A stretch of DNA of 64,000 bases from Diphasiastrum complanatum (lineage: Eukaryota; Streptophyta; Lycopodiopsida; Lycopodiales; Lycopodiaceae): the NCBI GenBank assembly GCA_029204225.1, contig CM055097.1, forward strand, positions 27,253,039-27,317,038, in the 5' to 3' direction. The position numbers and the translations under genes are program-made. Below, piece by piece: positions 22,701 through 36,742 of the stretch. Position 1 is the first letter of the stretch, and each line of letters starts with the position of its first letter. Under the pieces are notes generated by a model. That model was not told the origin of the DNA and did no database searches. It was given only the letters and a program-made list of their open reading frames with translations.

Positions 22701-25700
22701 ATGGTGATGATTGGCAATGTATTCTCTGAAATTGCTGTCACTTCCTTGCTCTGATGTACTTGAGCTTTGTTGCATCTGCTGGAGATAGTGCTGAGCTACA
22801 TGTTATGAAACAATGATTTTGCTGTAACAGAAATAGCGCAAAGAGTTTGAAGTAAGTAGTGTATTTACCACTGGTTTTTGCAGCAGAAAATTACAAATAA
22901 AGACCATCTACAATAGATTGAATAGCATGCTTATCTACTCTTAATCCTTCAGTATTTTCTTATGCTGGGTAGCTGAAACTAGCACTCTGAGACCTACAAT
23001 ATGCTTCACTCAACTTTCACATTCTTTTGCCTATCTCCCAGGAGAGTCTTTCAAATACGGTGCATGATTATGTTTCTGAAAATGTCTAGAATTGGAGAGT
23101 CTGTTAGAATTAACATTTTATTGTTATTAGGTTAATCGAACTTTACCAAATTTAGAGACTACTATTAGTCATTAGCTTTTCCAATTCAGTCACAGATAGT
23201 GCTGGAGAGTGACTTTCTACTATTGTATTGTGGTTTTGATTATGAGATCAATACAATTGAACTCTTCTCTTGATGTTTGGTGTGTGTGAGTGCTAACAAG
23301 GTTTGATCACTCTTGCTCAGGAATTAAGAACATAATTCCAACATGGTATCAGAGCAAACCAGGTTGTTTGTGAAGTTTTGAGAGGAAGATGAAGATCAGT
23401 GCAGGTAGAGGTCTGATCGTGAAGTTTATAAGAAAAAGTTCGCTGGAGAAAGGTTGCTGCTGTCCGCTTGCTTTTTATGTGCAAAAGCAACTGTTGGTGA
23501 CAGGTCACTGAAGTTTGTTTGAGTTGATTGCTGTGATTGCAAGGATAATTGGTCTCAGCTAGTAGCGCAATTATTGGATTGTTGGAGCTCGGCGCATCTT
23601 CAGGATTCTAAAACTTGAAAAATTGGGTTCAAAATCCGAAATCAGAAGCTTGATTCCAGAAGGCCAATTCTGAAGGTTGAATTCTGGAGGTCGAAATCTG
23701 AAGGTTGATTCTGGATGGTTTCAGTTTGTCTAATCAGATGATCAATTGCAGAAGGTCAGAACGAGAAGTTAAATTTCAGAAGGTCAAAAACAGGAGGTCG
23801 ATTTCTGAGGGTCGAAATTAGTGGGTTGTTTTCTGAGGATCGAATCAGATGGTCGAGATCAGAGGGTCGATTGTAAAGGTTGATTTCACACGGTCAATAT
23901 CAGAAGGTTGATATCAGAAAGTCAAAATTCTACTGAAGGGCAGTACGGGAAACTAGTTTCATTGTCCTGTCACAAAACTGTCAGGTTTGAATGATGCGGT
24001 ATTACCTGAAGCTTGATGGTAATAAATTTAGTATCTGAAAATTCAAAATGCAGAATATTCTCATGGATCAAGAATACTGGGAAGTTGTTACAGGCACTGA
24101 ATTGCCTCCTAACAATGAAAGGGAATTGAGAGAGTATTTTAAATGGAAAAGGAAGGCTCATCATATCATTAATTTATCAGTAAAAGATATATCGTATCCC
24201 ACATATCAAGGACACTCATAGACCCAACTTCTAAGGAAGGTTGGGATATTCTCAAAAATTCGTATGAGAATGTTAATCAATCAAGGATTCTGTTCTTGAC
24301 AAATAGACTACATACATTGAAATATAGATGATTGCGTTCTGGAACTCAGAGTTACGATCACGTTTCATTCCGAAACATTTTCTTAAAAAATTTAATTAAT
24401 TAATTTTTTTTCGGGTTTTTTGGTAAAATTTGCATAGAATCTGAGAACCGTGAGTGGTTCACCAAAGTTCTCAGAACTGTACAGTGAACTGTACGGTTCA
24501 CAGAGTTTTTAAGGGTGAACTGTACAATAATTAATTAATTAATTTTTTTTTTTACTGTAACTCACCCCCAAAAGCAGCCCAAAAAAAGGCCCAAAAAGGC
24601 CAAAAAAAGCCAAAAACCCAGAACTGTTTAGAGAACTTTTAAAAATTTGTCAGAAATTTGACAGTTGAAAAGTTTTTGAGCTGTAGCTTCATAGAACGTT
24701 CTAAAGACTTGGGTAAGATATATAGGCAGGCTCTCCTACTTCAGAACCGAAGGGTAGCCATTGACAAGGCTTTTATAAACTGTTGTTGCCATTTTACTCC
24801 AATTCCCAGAAAATGTGATATCCAGCAGAGAAACCAATTTTCTGGCATCTTTTAGTCAATCTTTTTACTTGAATTTGGGCAGGATTCTGACGTGTATCAC
24901 AAATGTTTCACTTGTTGGATGGGTTGTTGACAGCCACAGGAATATTTTGCTTAACAATTTGCTTAAGATTTTGTTGGAGGTCACTGACTGCTAGTGGTAT
25001 ATAAAGCTTAAGAGAGAAGCTTTCCACGTGCAAAAAAGGGTTTTGGGGGGCAAAAAGTCAATAAATTAATTAATTAATTAAATACAGGAACCGTACCACG
25101 GTTCATGAACCGTGGTACGGTTCACCTCACGGTTCCCAAGACCCACGGTTCTGAGAACTGTGGGTTCTATGTCCAATACATATAGTTTGGGCACCTTGTT
25201 TTGTAGGAATTTTTTGGATTAGATTACCCCTGGGACAATGTCCTTTTCAGGATAGAGGGAAAGGAGAGACCTTGGGCTCTTGGCCCCTAGCCTATGCCTT
25301 GACATTCTTTTTCAGCATAGCCAATAAAATGATTAAATATACCTATTTTTGATTTATCATCAAGTTTCTTGCGTAAATCATCGGGTAAAGTTGCAAAAGC
25401 ATCACAATTGAGGTCCTCAAGTGAGAAACACTTGCTTTGCTACCATAAACACCTCTTTGGGTGTTTTGGCTTCTAATGCCTTTGTAGGTGAGTGATTTTG
25501 AAGGTAAACCCACATGTGGACAGCCTCAATCCAACAGGAATACGGTAGTCCTATGACCTTCATCATGCTTCGGGCACATTTACCTTGGTTCCAATGGCTG
25601 TAATTTTCATGCTCCTACTCGGGTTCAATGGCTGAAAAAAAAAATCGAATTTCTTTATCTTATTTTATTTTATTTCCTGGATTTTAACATTCCGGAGAGT

Positions 25701-28700
25701 GAAACATCTCAGGGGTCATCACATAGCAGTTAGTGAAAGTGTGCCTGATTTAATTATGGTATCTATTGTGCTTAATAATTTGCCACTTGCATATCAGAAT
25801 TTTGTCATGATGCTATCTTTACGAGAGACTAAGCCAAGTTTTGAGGAATTGAATGCTATATTACTACAAGAAGAAAGGAGACGTCTTAGTTTCAGAGAAG
25901 ACTTGAAAGAGCATTCATTGCCAAAAAGCAAGGACAAAATTTCAGGAAAGGTGGAAAAGGGAAGATGGATGAAGGAAAGCAAAAGCAACAGTCAATAGGA
26001 GAATTGGATGAAGACAAATCCAAAGCAACCAAACCAGTGGGAGAACATATCCAAAAGGGAATGGAAATCGTCATTATTGTGGTAAGTTTGGTCATTTTGC
26101 TTTCAAATGCTGGAAGAAGCAACTCAACAAAACGAAACAGGTGAAAAAATTTCTAGAGGATGAATAGTTAGCTATTGAGGAGCTCAGTTGCGTGGAACTT
26201 AATTATTGTGAGTTGTCTTCAACATCAACATCCTCCAATGATTTTTTGAGAGAAGAAGATTGCTGGTCTTTAAATTCAGGGGCATCTAGGCATATGACAC
26301 CTCGTTAGGAGTGGTTGTCCAGTTTTCAACAATTGGATGATGGTACTGATGTCAAAAGTTTTACTTGGTTCAAGGCATAGGTGGAAAAGCAAATTGGTGA
26401 ACAAATAAAGATCCTACGTTCGGATAAAGGGGGGGATAGTATCTTTCAACAGAGTTTCAAACATTTTGCAAAAACAATGGAATAAAGAGACAATCTGCAA
26501 GTATAGATACACCTCAACAAAATGGAGTCCTAGAAACAAAGAACAACTCAATTTTGGAGTGTGCTACGAGCATGCTAAATTGTAAGAATATTTGGGAGAA
26601 GCATTTCAAACAATGGTGTATCTTTTGAATAGAAGTCCTTCTAAAATGGTAGAGCATTGAACTCCAGAAGAAGCAGTTTTAGCTAAAAAGCCAAATGCAA
26701 GTCATTTGGGGTTTTTTGGAAGCATTGCATATGCTCATGTTCCTAAGAACATGAGAACTAAGTTGGTTTTATATGCAATAAAAGGCTTCATGCTTCGTTA
26801 TGATGATAAGAAAAAAGGATATAGGTTTTATGATATTGAAGGAAGAGAAGTCATTATAAGCAGGAATGCTATTTTTAATGAGATGTAATCTCAAGAGGAT
26901 AGGCAAAGGATTTTAGAAACACCTTATAATATTATGAGGAACACTGCGGTGGTATTCCTATTATCAACGATGAATCATCTGAAAAGTCTACACCAACATA
27001 TGAACCAAGAAAGGCTATGTTTGAAACATAGATGCACAAAAACTCGTTTCTGAGGAGACGCGTTTCGGAAACCACGTTTCTCAGACCAGAATCGCACTTA
27101 AAAAAGAAATTCTCTTTTTTTTTTTTTTTTGGAAAAATAGCTTATGGCTAAAATTTTTTTAGGGGATCAATGGTCAAACCAGTGTTTTGCCTCTTAGAAG
27201 TGCAGTAGATGGGGCACAAATAGATCTTATTTTCAATAGCTATTTGATTGTTATTTGCTCTAGTTTTCAATAAATGCTCAGGGGGTTCGGGGGCGGTAGC
27301 CCCCCGGTGGGGGGTTTGGGGGGCAACGCCCCCCAACGGCAGGGTCCATGATTTGGCCTTCCAACTCCTTGAGCGAAAACACACTTACTGGAACCATCTG
27401 TGATCGTAACGAACAGGCTAGACGTTAGTTTTGAATGTTTATCCTTGACAGAACCCAACATGGATTGATGCACTTGAACTGGACCATCCTGCACCTAAAA
27501 TAGTCGGCAAACTACATAGTAATAATGCTCTTAATTAGAGCTTTCATCTGATACCCATATTGCCCAAAAAAAAAACCAAAAAGAAAAAAAAAACGTTTTT
27601 GACCGCGATTCTGAAACGCATTTCAGAAACGCAGTGCATCTATGGTTTGAAACAGGGAACATGACGGAAAGGTCAAAAATTTGGGATTCACCTCCAACTT
27701 CACTTGAAAGAAAGCATCTTGCACTATCTACCAAAATTACCTAGGTGGTATGATGATACTATCAAGGATGGAACAATCATAGAATGAGGAGAGTCAAGTG
27801 GATAGGGAGCTAGGAGATCAACAAGTCTTGAAAAACAACATGAGGATGAAGATGTTACATCACTAATATATTAGAAGACATGGAGACATGTTCATCTACC
27901 AACAGGCATGAAACCAATTGTTTGTAAATGGATTTATAGTTCTATAGATAAAACACAAAGCAAGATTGGTAGCAAAAGGTTATGCACAACATGAAAGAAT
28001 AGGCTATGAGGAGACATTTGCACTAATTGCAATGTTAACTACCATGAGAACAATGTTGTCTTTAGCCACTCATTTTGGTTGGGATATTGAATAAATGGAT
28101 GTTAAAAGTGCATTATTGAATGGATTGTTGGATGAGGAAGTCTATATGGAGCAGCTAGACGATTACATTGTGAATTGGTTTGGAGGACATTGAAGTACAA
28201 CAACATTTCATAAGAGAAAAACTTCAGAGTAATGAATATATGATTGGTAGCAAAAGGTTATGCACAACATGAAAGAATAGGCTATGAGGAGACATTTGCA
28301 CTAATTGCAATGTTAACTACCATGAGAACAATGTTGTCTTTAGCCACTCATTTTGGTTGGGATATTGAATAAATGGATGTTCAAAGTGCATCATTGAATG
28401 GATTGTTGGATGAGGAAGTCTATATGGAGCAGCTAGACAGTTACATTGTGAATTGGTTGGAGGACATTGAAGTACAACAACATTTCATAAGAGAAAAACT
28501 TCAGAGTAATGAATATATGATCAAGTAGCAGATATTTTCACCAAGGGATAACAATATAAACATTAAGGAGAGTGTTGAAATTAATGTTTTATTGTTATTA
28601 GGTTAATCTAGGCCAAGCCTGTATGGTATGACTAGGGACCTATATTTAGTTGTAATAGTCAAAGTCAAAATTTGACTTTAGTCAACAATATATGTGCATG

Positions 28701-28963
28701 ATACACAATCTTTGATAGTATTAATTGACTATGAACTTTACCAAATTTAGAGACTAATATTAGTCGTTAGCCTCAATCTGCATCTTTGTATTCCTATGAA
28801 TCGACTTTTGTACTTGGGCTCACACAATAGTTTCACGAATCGCTGATTCGAGTGCGATGAATCGACGATTCTGAATTGAATCGGAACTGGCCGATTCAAA
28901 ACGGCGGGGCTGAATCGGTTCCAGTTGGATTTACAGCGAGGGCCGATTCGCACCTCATTTCTC

Positions 28964-29052
<89 letters not shown>

Positions 29053-32000
29053 TTCATTAACGTCTTTCTCATGCCATAAGGCATATAAGACAAAAGGAGT
29101 ACATCATAGAAAGTGGGACTCAGACGGAACAGTGCCGTCAAGCTGAAAAAACAGATTAAACACAATTTAAGCTTAATTCGCTATAAGAAAAAGTGCATCT
29201 CTCACGCAGGAGAGGGAATAGAAAGACTATTGCTCAAACATCTCTCACGCAGGAGAGGGAGGAGAATCTGAATTTTTAAGTTCTGCAATTTTAACTAAGA
29301 CTAGGCGTCCGTCTCGAAAGAGAGCCTGCAAACCGTTGGCCTTAGCATCTGCGATAATTTTCTTCCTCTCAGCACATTGAATAGGCGTCGAGTCTTCATC
29401 CTTAAAGGTGGTAGATCCTTTTAGGCAGCCTCTTTTACGTAGAACTTTTTGACGAAGCAAAGTATCCTTGAAACGCAGAAACACTGTGGTGTGTTGGAGC
29501 TTACCTACCCAAGCTGCAGATACGACATCCTCTTTGAGACCAAAGGTGGATTGAATGAAAGCATTTGCCTCAACCACGAGGTCCTTACCCGCAAAAGAGA
29601 CTCGTCTAATTCTCACATTGAGGGCCTTGAAATCCCTCTTTTGATGTTCTTGAATAGATATGGAAACAACCTGCTTGGATCCTTTGAGCACATCGGCCTA
29701 AGAGCTTTTTGATTGCTGAAACTGCTGCTCCAAGGAGAGAACCTGCTGCTGAAGCTGCTTCGCCAGGTCTTTTGAATCTGCATTGCCGTCTTCTTCTTTC
29801 TCTTCATCTGACTCCAATTCGCTCTTGAGGTAAGTAACATCAGCCTCAAGAAAGCCGACTTTGCCCTGGAGGGCCATAATCGTATTCTCCAGAGTGGAGA
29901 TTTGGAATGCTTGTTGCTTGATTAAGGCAAGCATAGATTCATTGGTCTGTTGGAGAGACTGAGGAAAGTAAAAGGATAAATATCAATCTCGAAAAAAGCG
30001 TCTGATACCCATAGCAGCTGTGGGCTGTGATCGAGGAGCTATGGTAGCTCTAGAGGCGCGCGTAGATCTGGCAAGAGGTGGTGGCTGAGCACGCTGGGCC
30101 TTCGCCCTCACCGGTATGACTGCCTCATCATCTGATAGGTCATCACGCTCCCGCTTCTGAAAGAAGCTAGTAATGAGATGCTGGCTAGAATCAGTAATAC
30201 TCTCCGATGGTAGCAAAGAGGCTCTCAACATAAGCATCTCTCGTAGTAAAAGGCCGACACATCTGGGATCCTGATACTCCAAAAATGTATTGAGGGTAAT
30301 AGGGGTGTCACGATATAAACAGTGATATCGGCCACGTATCTCATAGTATGTAGGGCATATAAAGATAAAATGAAACTCATCCTCCACTACACCCAATGTG
30401 CATATCTTGCATATCCGATGCTCTCTCAAAATGCCTGAATAGCTGCCTGTCTCAATAGCAAGCTGATGTGAAGAGACTCGTAACTGTCTCAATCTGTATC
30501 GGAGCCCAAAAGAAAGAGGAAGAGAGAGATATAAAGGTCTAATAGGGAGTCCCAAACTGTCTCTGTGTAAGATATGTGTGCCATAGAAGGTAAGCTTGAC
30601 TCTCTCATGGTCAGGACGATCCCATACTATGTGACAATATCTCCGATACAGCTGCTGTCTGATAAATGTATGAGTTCCCTGTGGGAGATCCAACATCGAG
30701 AAGCCCCATGACTGAAAGAAAGCCACCACATCACCATACCAAGAAGACCTAGCCTGCTGTCCAGCTATAGTTTGAGAAGAAGTAAGCGCTGCCCTCACGT
30801 ATCTGTGAGTATCCATGTCTCAAGTCGATGTAGAAAGGTAACAATCTGAAACATAGCCTCTACCACCATGGGGAGTGAGGCGAACTCCGCTAAAAGAATC
30901 TCATGAGGAACTGACGGCTTCGCACGAATAATCCTCCCTAACATGGTGATCTGCAGACGAGTGATGTCTCTCCAAGTACTCTGAGATATCCCTGGGCACC
31001 AGACCTCTGCCGAGTGCATAGCCACAGGTGAGACTACTGTAGAGAAAAGGTGGTCTCTGGTAGTAGGATCATGAATATGGTAAGTAGTACACTCTCTCCA
31101 TATGTACCAAGGCAGCATGCCCCTTACGCAGGCGATATAGAGCAGTAGAGCAAAAAGTGAGTAAGGGGCCGGTGAATAATACACCTAGATAGGTGTATGA
31201 TGTAACAATCTCCAGCTGCTGTGCATCATAATAAAAAGCGTCATCTCTCATATGCTGCCGATTTGTGTTAAACACCATAACTTTGGCCTTAGCAATATTC
31301 ACCGTCAAGCCCCACACTAAGCAAAAACCATATAGAGCATCAAGATGTCGTTGTAATCCTGAGGTTGTAGAGGATATCAATGCCACATCATCCGCATACA
31401 GTAGGATAGGAATAATAACATCAGCAAGAGGACATCCATCACCTCCTCCTTGATGATCCGCTCTAGATCATCAATGTACAATGCAAAAAGAGTGGGAGAG
31501 AGTGGACATCCCTGCTTGACTCCAACTGTGCTCTGGATAGAAGGCGACCAGCTGCTGCCATCTCTGAAACGTGCTCTCATATAAGGCGTTGATAGCCATA
31601 ATGATATCCTGTGAGAAGCCAAGTGAAGATAAGCGCTGAAGTAGCAGGTGCCGTGGAACTGAGTCAAAGGCCTTGTGGAAATCCACAAAGCAGCAATATA
31701 CTCTCTGTCTCCGATGTCGGGCCTCCTCTATGATGTAGCGTAGGAAATGCATGATCAATGGTAGAGTATCCGGGTCTAAAGCCAGCCTGTCCAAGAGCAA
31801 ATAACTCATCTGATCCCGCCTGGGATCCAACCATAGACTGCAGAACTGAGCCATAAAGCTTCGCCATCGTGTGACTGATCATGAGAGTGCGATAGTTATC
31901 CACGTTCATTGGATCACCAGCCTTGAGAATGTGATGGAGAAGGTTCGTGCACCAGTTGGTGGGGAAGCCCGAGGTAACAGCCAAGTTAAAAGTGTGGGCA

Positions 32001-32516
32001 ATGTAAGGAGAGAGAAGCTGGGAGACAGGTTTGAGGAAGTCTGTGTTAAGAGAGTCGACGTCCTTCGCTTTGTGGGATTGGGCTTTACTAATCGCGAAAT
32101 CAATTTGGTCAGAGGTAAAAAGAGAGAATGTAGCAGGTCGAGTGATAGGGATAGGTGGAGCATATGTAGTGTATAAGCAAGTAGCATACTTCACCCAAGA
32201 GTCAATATCAATAGGTGAAAGTAAGGAAGATTTCTTAGAAAAAATTTTCCAGAAATGAGAGGAGGAAGAGAAAAGGGAGTCTATAAGTTTCTGACCATCT
32301 CTTTTTAGAGAGTCTCTTTTCTTTTTATTAACTATATGTCAGTGAGGGGGGTGAGTGAGGAGGTGGCAGGAGATCTTGAGGACCTACGGGCAGCAGGGGC
32401 GCGAGAAGGGGCCATGATGCTGAGAAAGGGCGGACCAGGGTAGGGCCTAGGATAGGGCAACATCCATCGCTGGAGGAGTAGCCATCGGAGAGAGAGAAGA
32501 AGAAGAAAGAAGAAAT

Positions 32517-32564
<48 letters not shown>

Positions 32565-35500
32565 AGATTAATGTCTATCAAGTGCCCGTGGGCACATAAG
32601 ATAGGTAAAAAGGAGCATTGCCACGTAGGACTTCTCCTATAAGCTAAACCAGAACAAGAAAACAGAGAGAAAAACAAAGTTTAACCTCCAGCTCTGTCGA
32701 GGGTACAATATCAGTAGCTTAACCACCAGCTACTCAAAGAGAAAGAGAAAACTGATATAAGAACTAACTAGCTAAGTGGATATAAAAAACTGCATGATAT
32801 GGTGAGAAGCAGGCGTTGGCCTTTGGTGAAGAGCCCTGGGCCTGGAGGAGCGAAGAGGACGCTGGAGCTTCAGCCGTCGTACTGGAATGTCTATCTCACT
32901 ATTAGAGGTCTCATCTCTATCCCTCTTCTAGAAAAAGTGCATAATGTGTGACTGGCTATGATCCACTTCATAAGCATCCAATAAAAGAGAAGATCTCAGA
33001 GTAAACATCTCTCTTTATAACAAACCGACACATCTCGCATCTGAGTAGGCAAGGAAAGAACCAAGTGTAAGTGGAGTATCTCTATATAAGCAATGGTATC
33101 TGCCTCTGATCGCATAGTAGGCCGGACATCGGAAAATGAAGTGGAACTCATCCTCAATCTCCTGTAAAGAACAGCACTGACAAATCCGTAGCAGTCGAGG
33201 TGTGTCTGTGTATCTGCCTGTCTCAATAGCGAGCTGGTGAGAAGAGACCCTAAGATGACCGAGACGATAAAATAGAATAGAATAGAATATATTAATGTCT
33301 TTAGAGTGCCCTTGGGTACATAAGGCAAAGAAAAAGTACATCAGAAAGGAGCACTGTCCATGCTGGACTTATTTCAGCTAAAACTAAAATAGAAATAACC
33401 GAAAATAAAACCAAAGCTTAACCTCCAGCGATGGTGAGGGTACAAAAACAGTAGCTTAACCACCAGCTATGCGGAGGAATAAAACTCACTAACTGAGAGA
33501 AAAAAACTGTGTGATCTGTTGCGAGGCACATGGAGGCCTCTGGTGATGAACTCTGGATGGTCGAGGAATACGCTGGAGCTTCGGTGGACGAGCTGGAATG
33601 TCAATCTCACTGTCCGAAGTATCTTTCTTCTCTAACTCTTTTCTGAAAGAAAAGTGTAATATGTGGCTGGCTATGGTCAACATCCTGATCATCCGACAGA
33701 AAAGAAGATCTCAACGAGAACATCTCTCGTAATAGCAAGCCAACACATCTCGCATCTGGATAGGTAAAGAAGGAACCAAGCGTGAGTGGAGTGTCCCGAT
33801 AGAGACAGTGGTATCTACCTCTGATCTCGTAGTAAACTGGACAGATGAAAATAAAGTGAAACTCATCCTCAACCTCTTGTAATTTACAACACTGACAGAT
33901 CCGTAATGGTCGTGGCGTGTCTGTGTATCTGCCTGTCTCAATAGTGAGCTGATGAGAAGAGACCTGAAGCTGACCAATGTGGTAGCGCAGGCCAAAAGAG
34001 ATAACTCGGTCTGACCCTGAAGCATCAAGGTGAAGAAAGTGAGTGTGGTAGAACTGAAGCTTAACCCGTGATGGATCCAGGTGAGACCAAACAGTGTGTA
34101 TGTATGCTCTGTAGATCTGTCGGCGAATGTATGAGTCCCATTTGGGAGATCAGACATAGATAATCCCCATCTATGTAGAAAGTCTGAAGCATACTGAAAC
34201 CATGAGGACCTAGCCCGCTGCCCGACCAAAGTGCGAGAAGATGTAAAAGCCGCTACCACGTATCTGGAAGAGTCAAACTCTGAGACTCTGTGAATGAATG
34301 TGATGATCCTGAAAATAGCCTCTACAATTAGTGGAGGAGAAGCAAACTCCACCAAAATAATCTCATGACTTGGCCCGAATCATCCGGCTAAGCATGTGAA
34401 TCTGCAAACGCGAGATGTCACTTCAAGTGTCTCTAGATAACCCTGGATACCATGTCTCTGCTGAGTATAGTGCAACTGGAGAAACAGTCGAAGAGAAGAG
34501 GCGACAGCGTGTGTCCGGGTCATGCACACAATAAGTAAAGGAAAACCCTCCATCTGAACCAGAGCAGAGCGCCCCTTGCGGAGCCTAGCCAATGCAGCTG
34601 GTCTAAAAGAAAGCAATGGACCAGAGAAGAGAACACCCATGTATGTGTAAGACGCCACTATCTCTAGAAATTTTCCATCATAATAGAACATAGTGTCTCC
34701 CATATGCTGTCTGTTGGTGTTAAACATCATAACCTTAGTCTTACCAATGTTCACCATCAGCCTGCATATCTGATTGAAAGTATACAAGGCATTCAAATGT
34801 CGCTGAAGTCGTGCAGCCGAACTAGATAGTAGAACCACATCATCTGCATAAAGAAGGATAAGGATAACAATATCTACTAGAGGACAACCATCTCCACCTT
34901 CTTTCTGAATGATCCGCTCAAGGTCATCAATGTATAGAGCAAAGAGGGTGGGTGACAAAGGACATCCCTGCTTTACTCCGACCTTACTATGAATATATGA
35001 ATACCATCCATCTCCATCACGAAACGGGCCAAAACTCTCTCATATAAAAAAAGCCCTACTAAGCAAAGCTGGCTATATCATCTGAGAGAGCTTGGAATGG
35101 ATCACCACCATAGTCTGCAAAAGCTGATGTCTGAGGTGCAAAATAACAAACTGTTATAAAGAGATCTTGAGGTAGCTCCTAGTAGTGACCAAAGAACTGT
35201 AACCAGATAAATCTCGCAAATGGATCACTTTTGAGCACCTTAAAATGAGTACAATAAACTTCCCTGGTAAGACATGCGACACCACCAGAGCCACGTGTGG
35301 TTTTTCCTCTCAAGAAAGCCCTGTATGCTGAATGCCATGAGTATTCCTGAATGGCTGGAAGGGGTCGAAACAATGATTCATGGGTCTCTGCTAAGAGCAA
35401 AATATTACATTTCTGCAAAAAAAAGTGAAAATCCCCTGTTGAAGAAGATGAAAGCACACTGTTACAATTCCAAAAACCAATTTGTAATGGCTGAGGGGAT

Positions 35501-36684
35501 CTCGGGTTGTTCAGGTGCCCGGGATCCCCGACTTCCTATTGTGAAATCCTATCGTAGAATTTAGGCTTGCCTTCAATAAAGACCACTCTTTGATTCCTAG
35601 CATTGGCATCATGAATGACCAATTTCCTCGCTTGCCATTGTGTGTGTGTTAGATCTTCATCCATAAAAATAACCTTTGAGCTTAGCTCGAAGGCGTAAAG
35701 CAACATTGCGTTGTTCAATGGAACGGAACTTTATGAATAAGACCTTATCATCAAATTTGCTCCGCCAAGCAGTGTCAAATCCCTCAATATTATGTGCAAG
35801 TTTAGATACAAGAAGGTCTTTCGCCTCATCAAGGGCCTTGTTTCCATTAGGAATACCCCTACCTCGTATATTAAGAGCCTTCTTGGCTCTTCTCTCTTGT
35901 TTTGTAAAAACATTCTCTAAGGTAGAATTCACTAACAAGGGCTGAACTTGGTTAGAGGAATTACCATCTTGCTTAAGAAGCGAAGCCCAAGTACGAGTTT
36001 ATTCCACTTCCTTTGCCAAAGATGAGATTTTACTTTCCACATCTTGCTGCGAATGAAGATCCTGCATCCCTTTCACTTTCATCATGTCGATAGTGCTTTG
36101 TAAATCCTTATTTTGAAGACTGACTCTGATAAGTTCTTCATGAAGCGTCTGATTTTGTAGCTGCAATTTCTCAATAAATTGAAACACTTCTTTGAACTGA
36201 TGTTGTAAGTAGCTGTGAAGACAATCAAAGTTGGATAAGTTGCTAGGTTGTAATTGTTCTGTAGGGATATGATAGGCATCTACAGAAGATAATATCGGAA
36301 CCGGTGCATTGGCAATGGCCTACAACGGAAGATGAGGCGATGACTGGCCGACAAAAGACAGGCCTGTAAAAGAAGAAGAGCCAGTGATGGCCTGGTCAGC
36401 AGGAGCAGATGATTGGCAAGCAGGAGAAGAGGGGGGCGAAGGAGACCCCCCCTTTTTGATTGAGGCCATCGCAAGAAAGAGGACCTGAGTGCACAGGTCA
36501 GGGTAGGGCGGACAAGATAGGGTAGGACTTGAGCGGACAGGAAATGCGGACAAGTCAGGGTAGGTAGGATCTGAGCGGACAGGGCCTGAGTGGACAGGAC
36601 TAGGACAGGACTTGAGCGGATAGGATAGGGTAGGGCGGCAGGACAGAGTAGGGCGGACCTGGGATAGGGCGGGCATGGGTGCAG

Positions 36685-36742
<58 letters not shown>

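Larger units (their letters stand above)
23102..28770 (+). mobile_element. Ty1/copia element, decayed, with nested insertions
   Basis: Bounded by related LTRs at 23102-23343 and 28573-28770 in the same orientation. It has a primer-binding site, a long leader, gag in two pieces, protease/integrase remnants, and RT/RNase H remnants including a tandem duplication. Two hAT-like elements are nested in it (24433-25171 and 27027-27644). Many stops show it is dead. It lies in intron 4, in the same orientation as the AAA+ gene. Confidence 0.85.
33269..36686 (-). mobile_element. LINE copy 4: nearly full length
   Basis: On the minus strand: 5' UTR starting at the (CT)n tail 36687-36741, ORF1 (36469 to about 35540), endonuclease (35457-35179), RT and C-terminus (35100-33489), 3' UTR, hairpin (33306-33319) and AAAGACATTAATA. 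Its tail is not (CT)n but (ATTCT)n, about 3-4 units at 33269-33290. About 3.4 kb in all, with part of the endonuclease deleted. Confidence 0.85.

Noticed and set aside
24323-25695. A single 1.37-kb element in the copia gag with TGAAA as a 5-bp duplication
   Set aside because: The ends do not form inverted repeats or an LTR, and a 5-bp match is too weak; only the palindromic part 24433-25171 is supported.
28876-29165. ORFs on both strands through the AG/CT run
   Set aside because: They are simple-repeat translation (Arg-Glu or Ser-Leu runs) and do not represent a gene.
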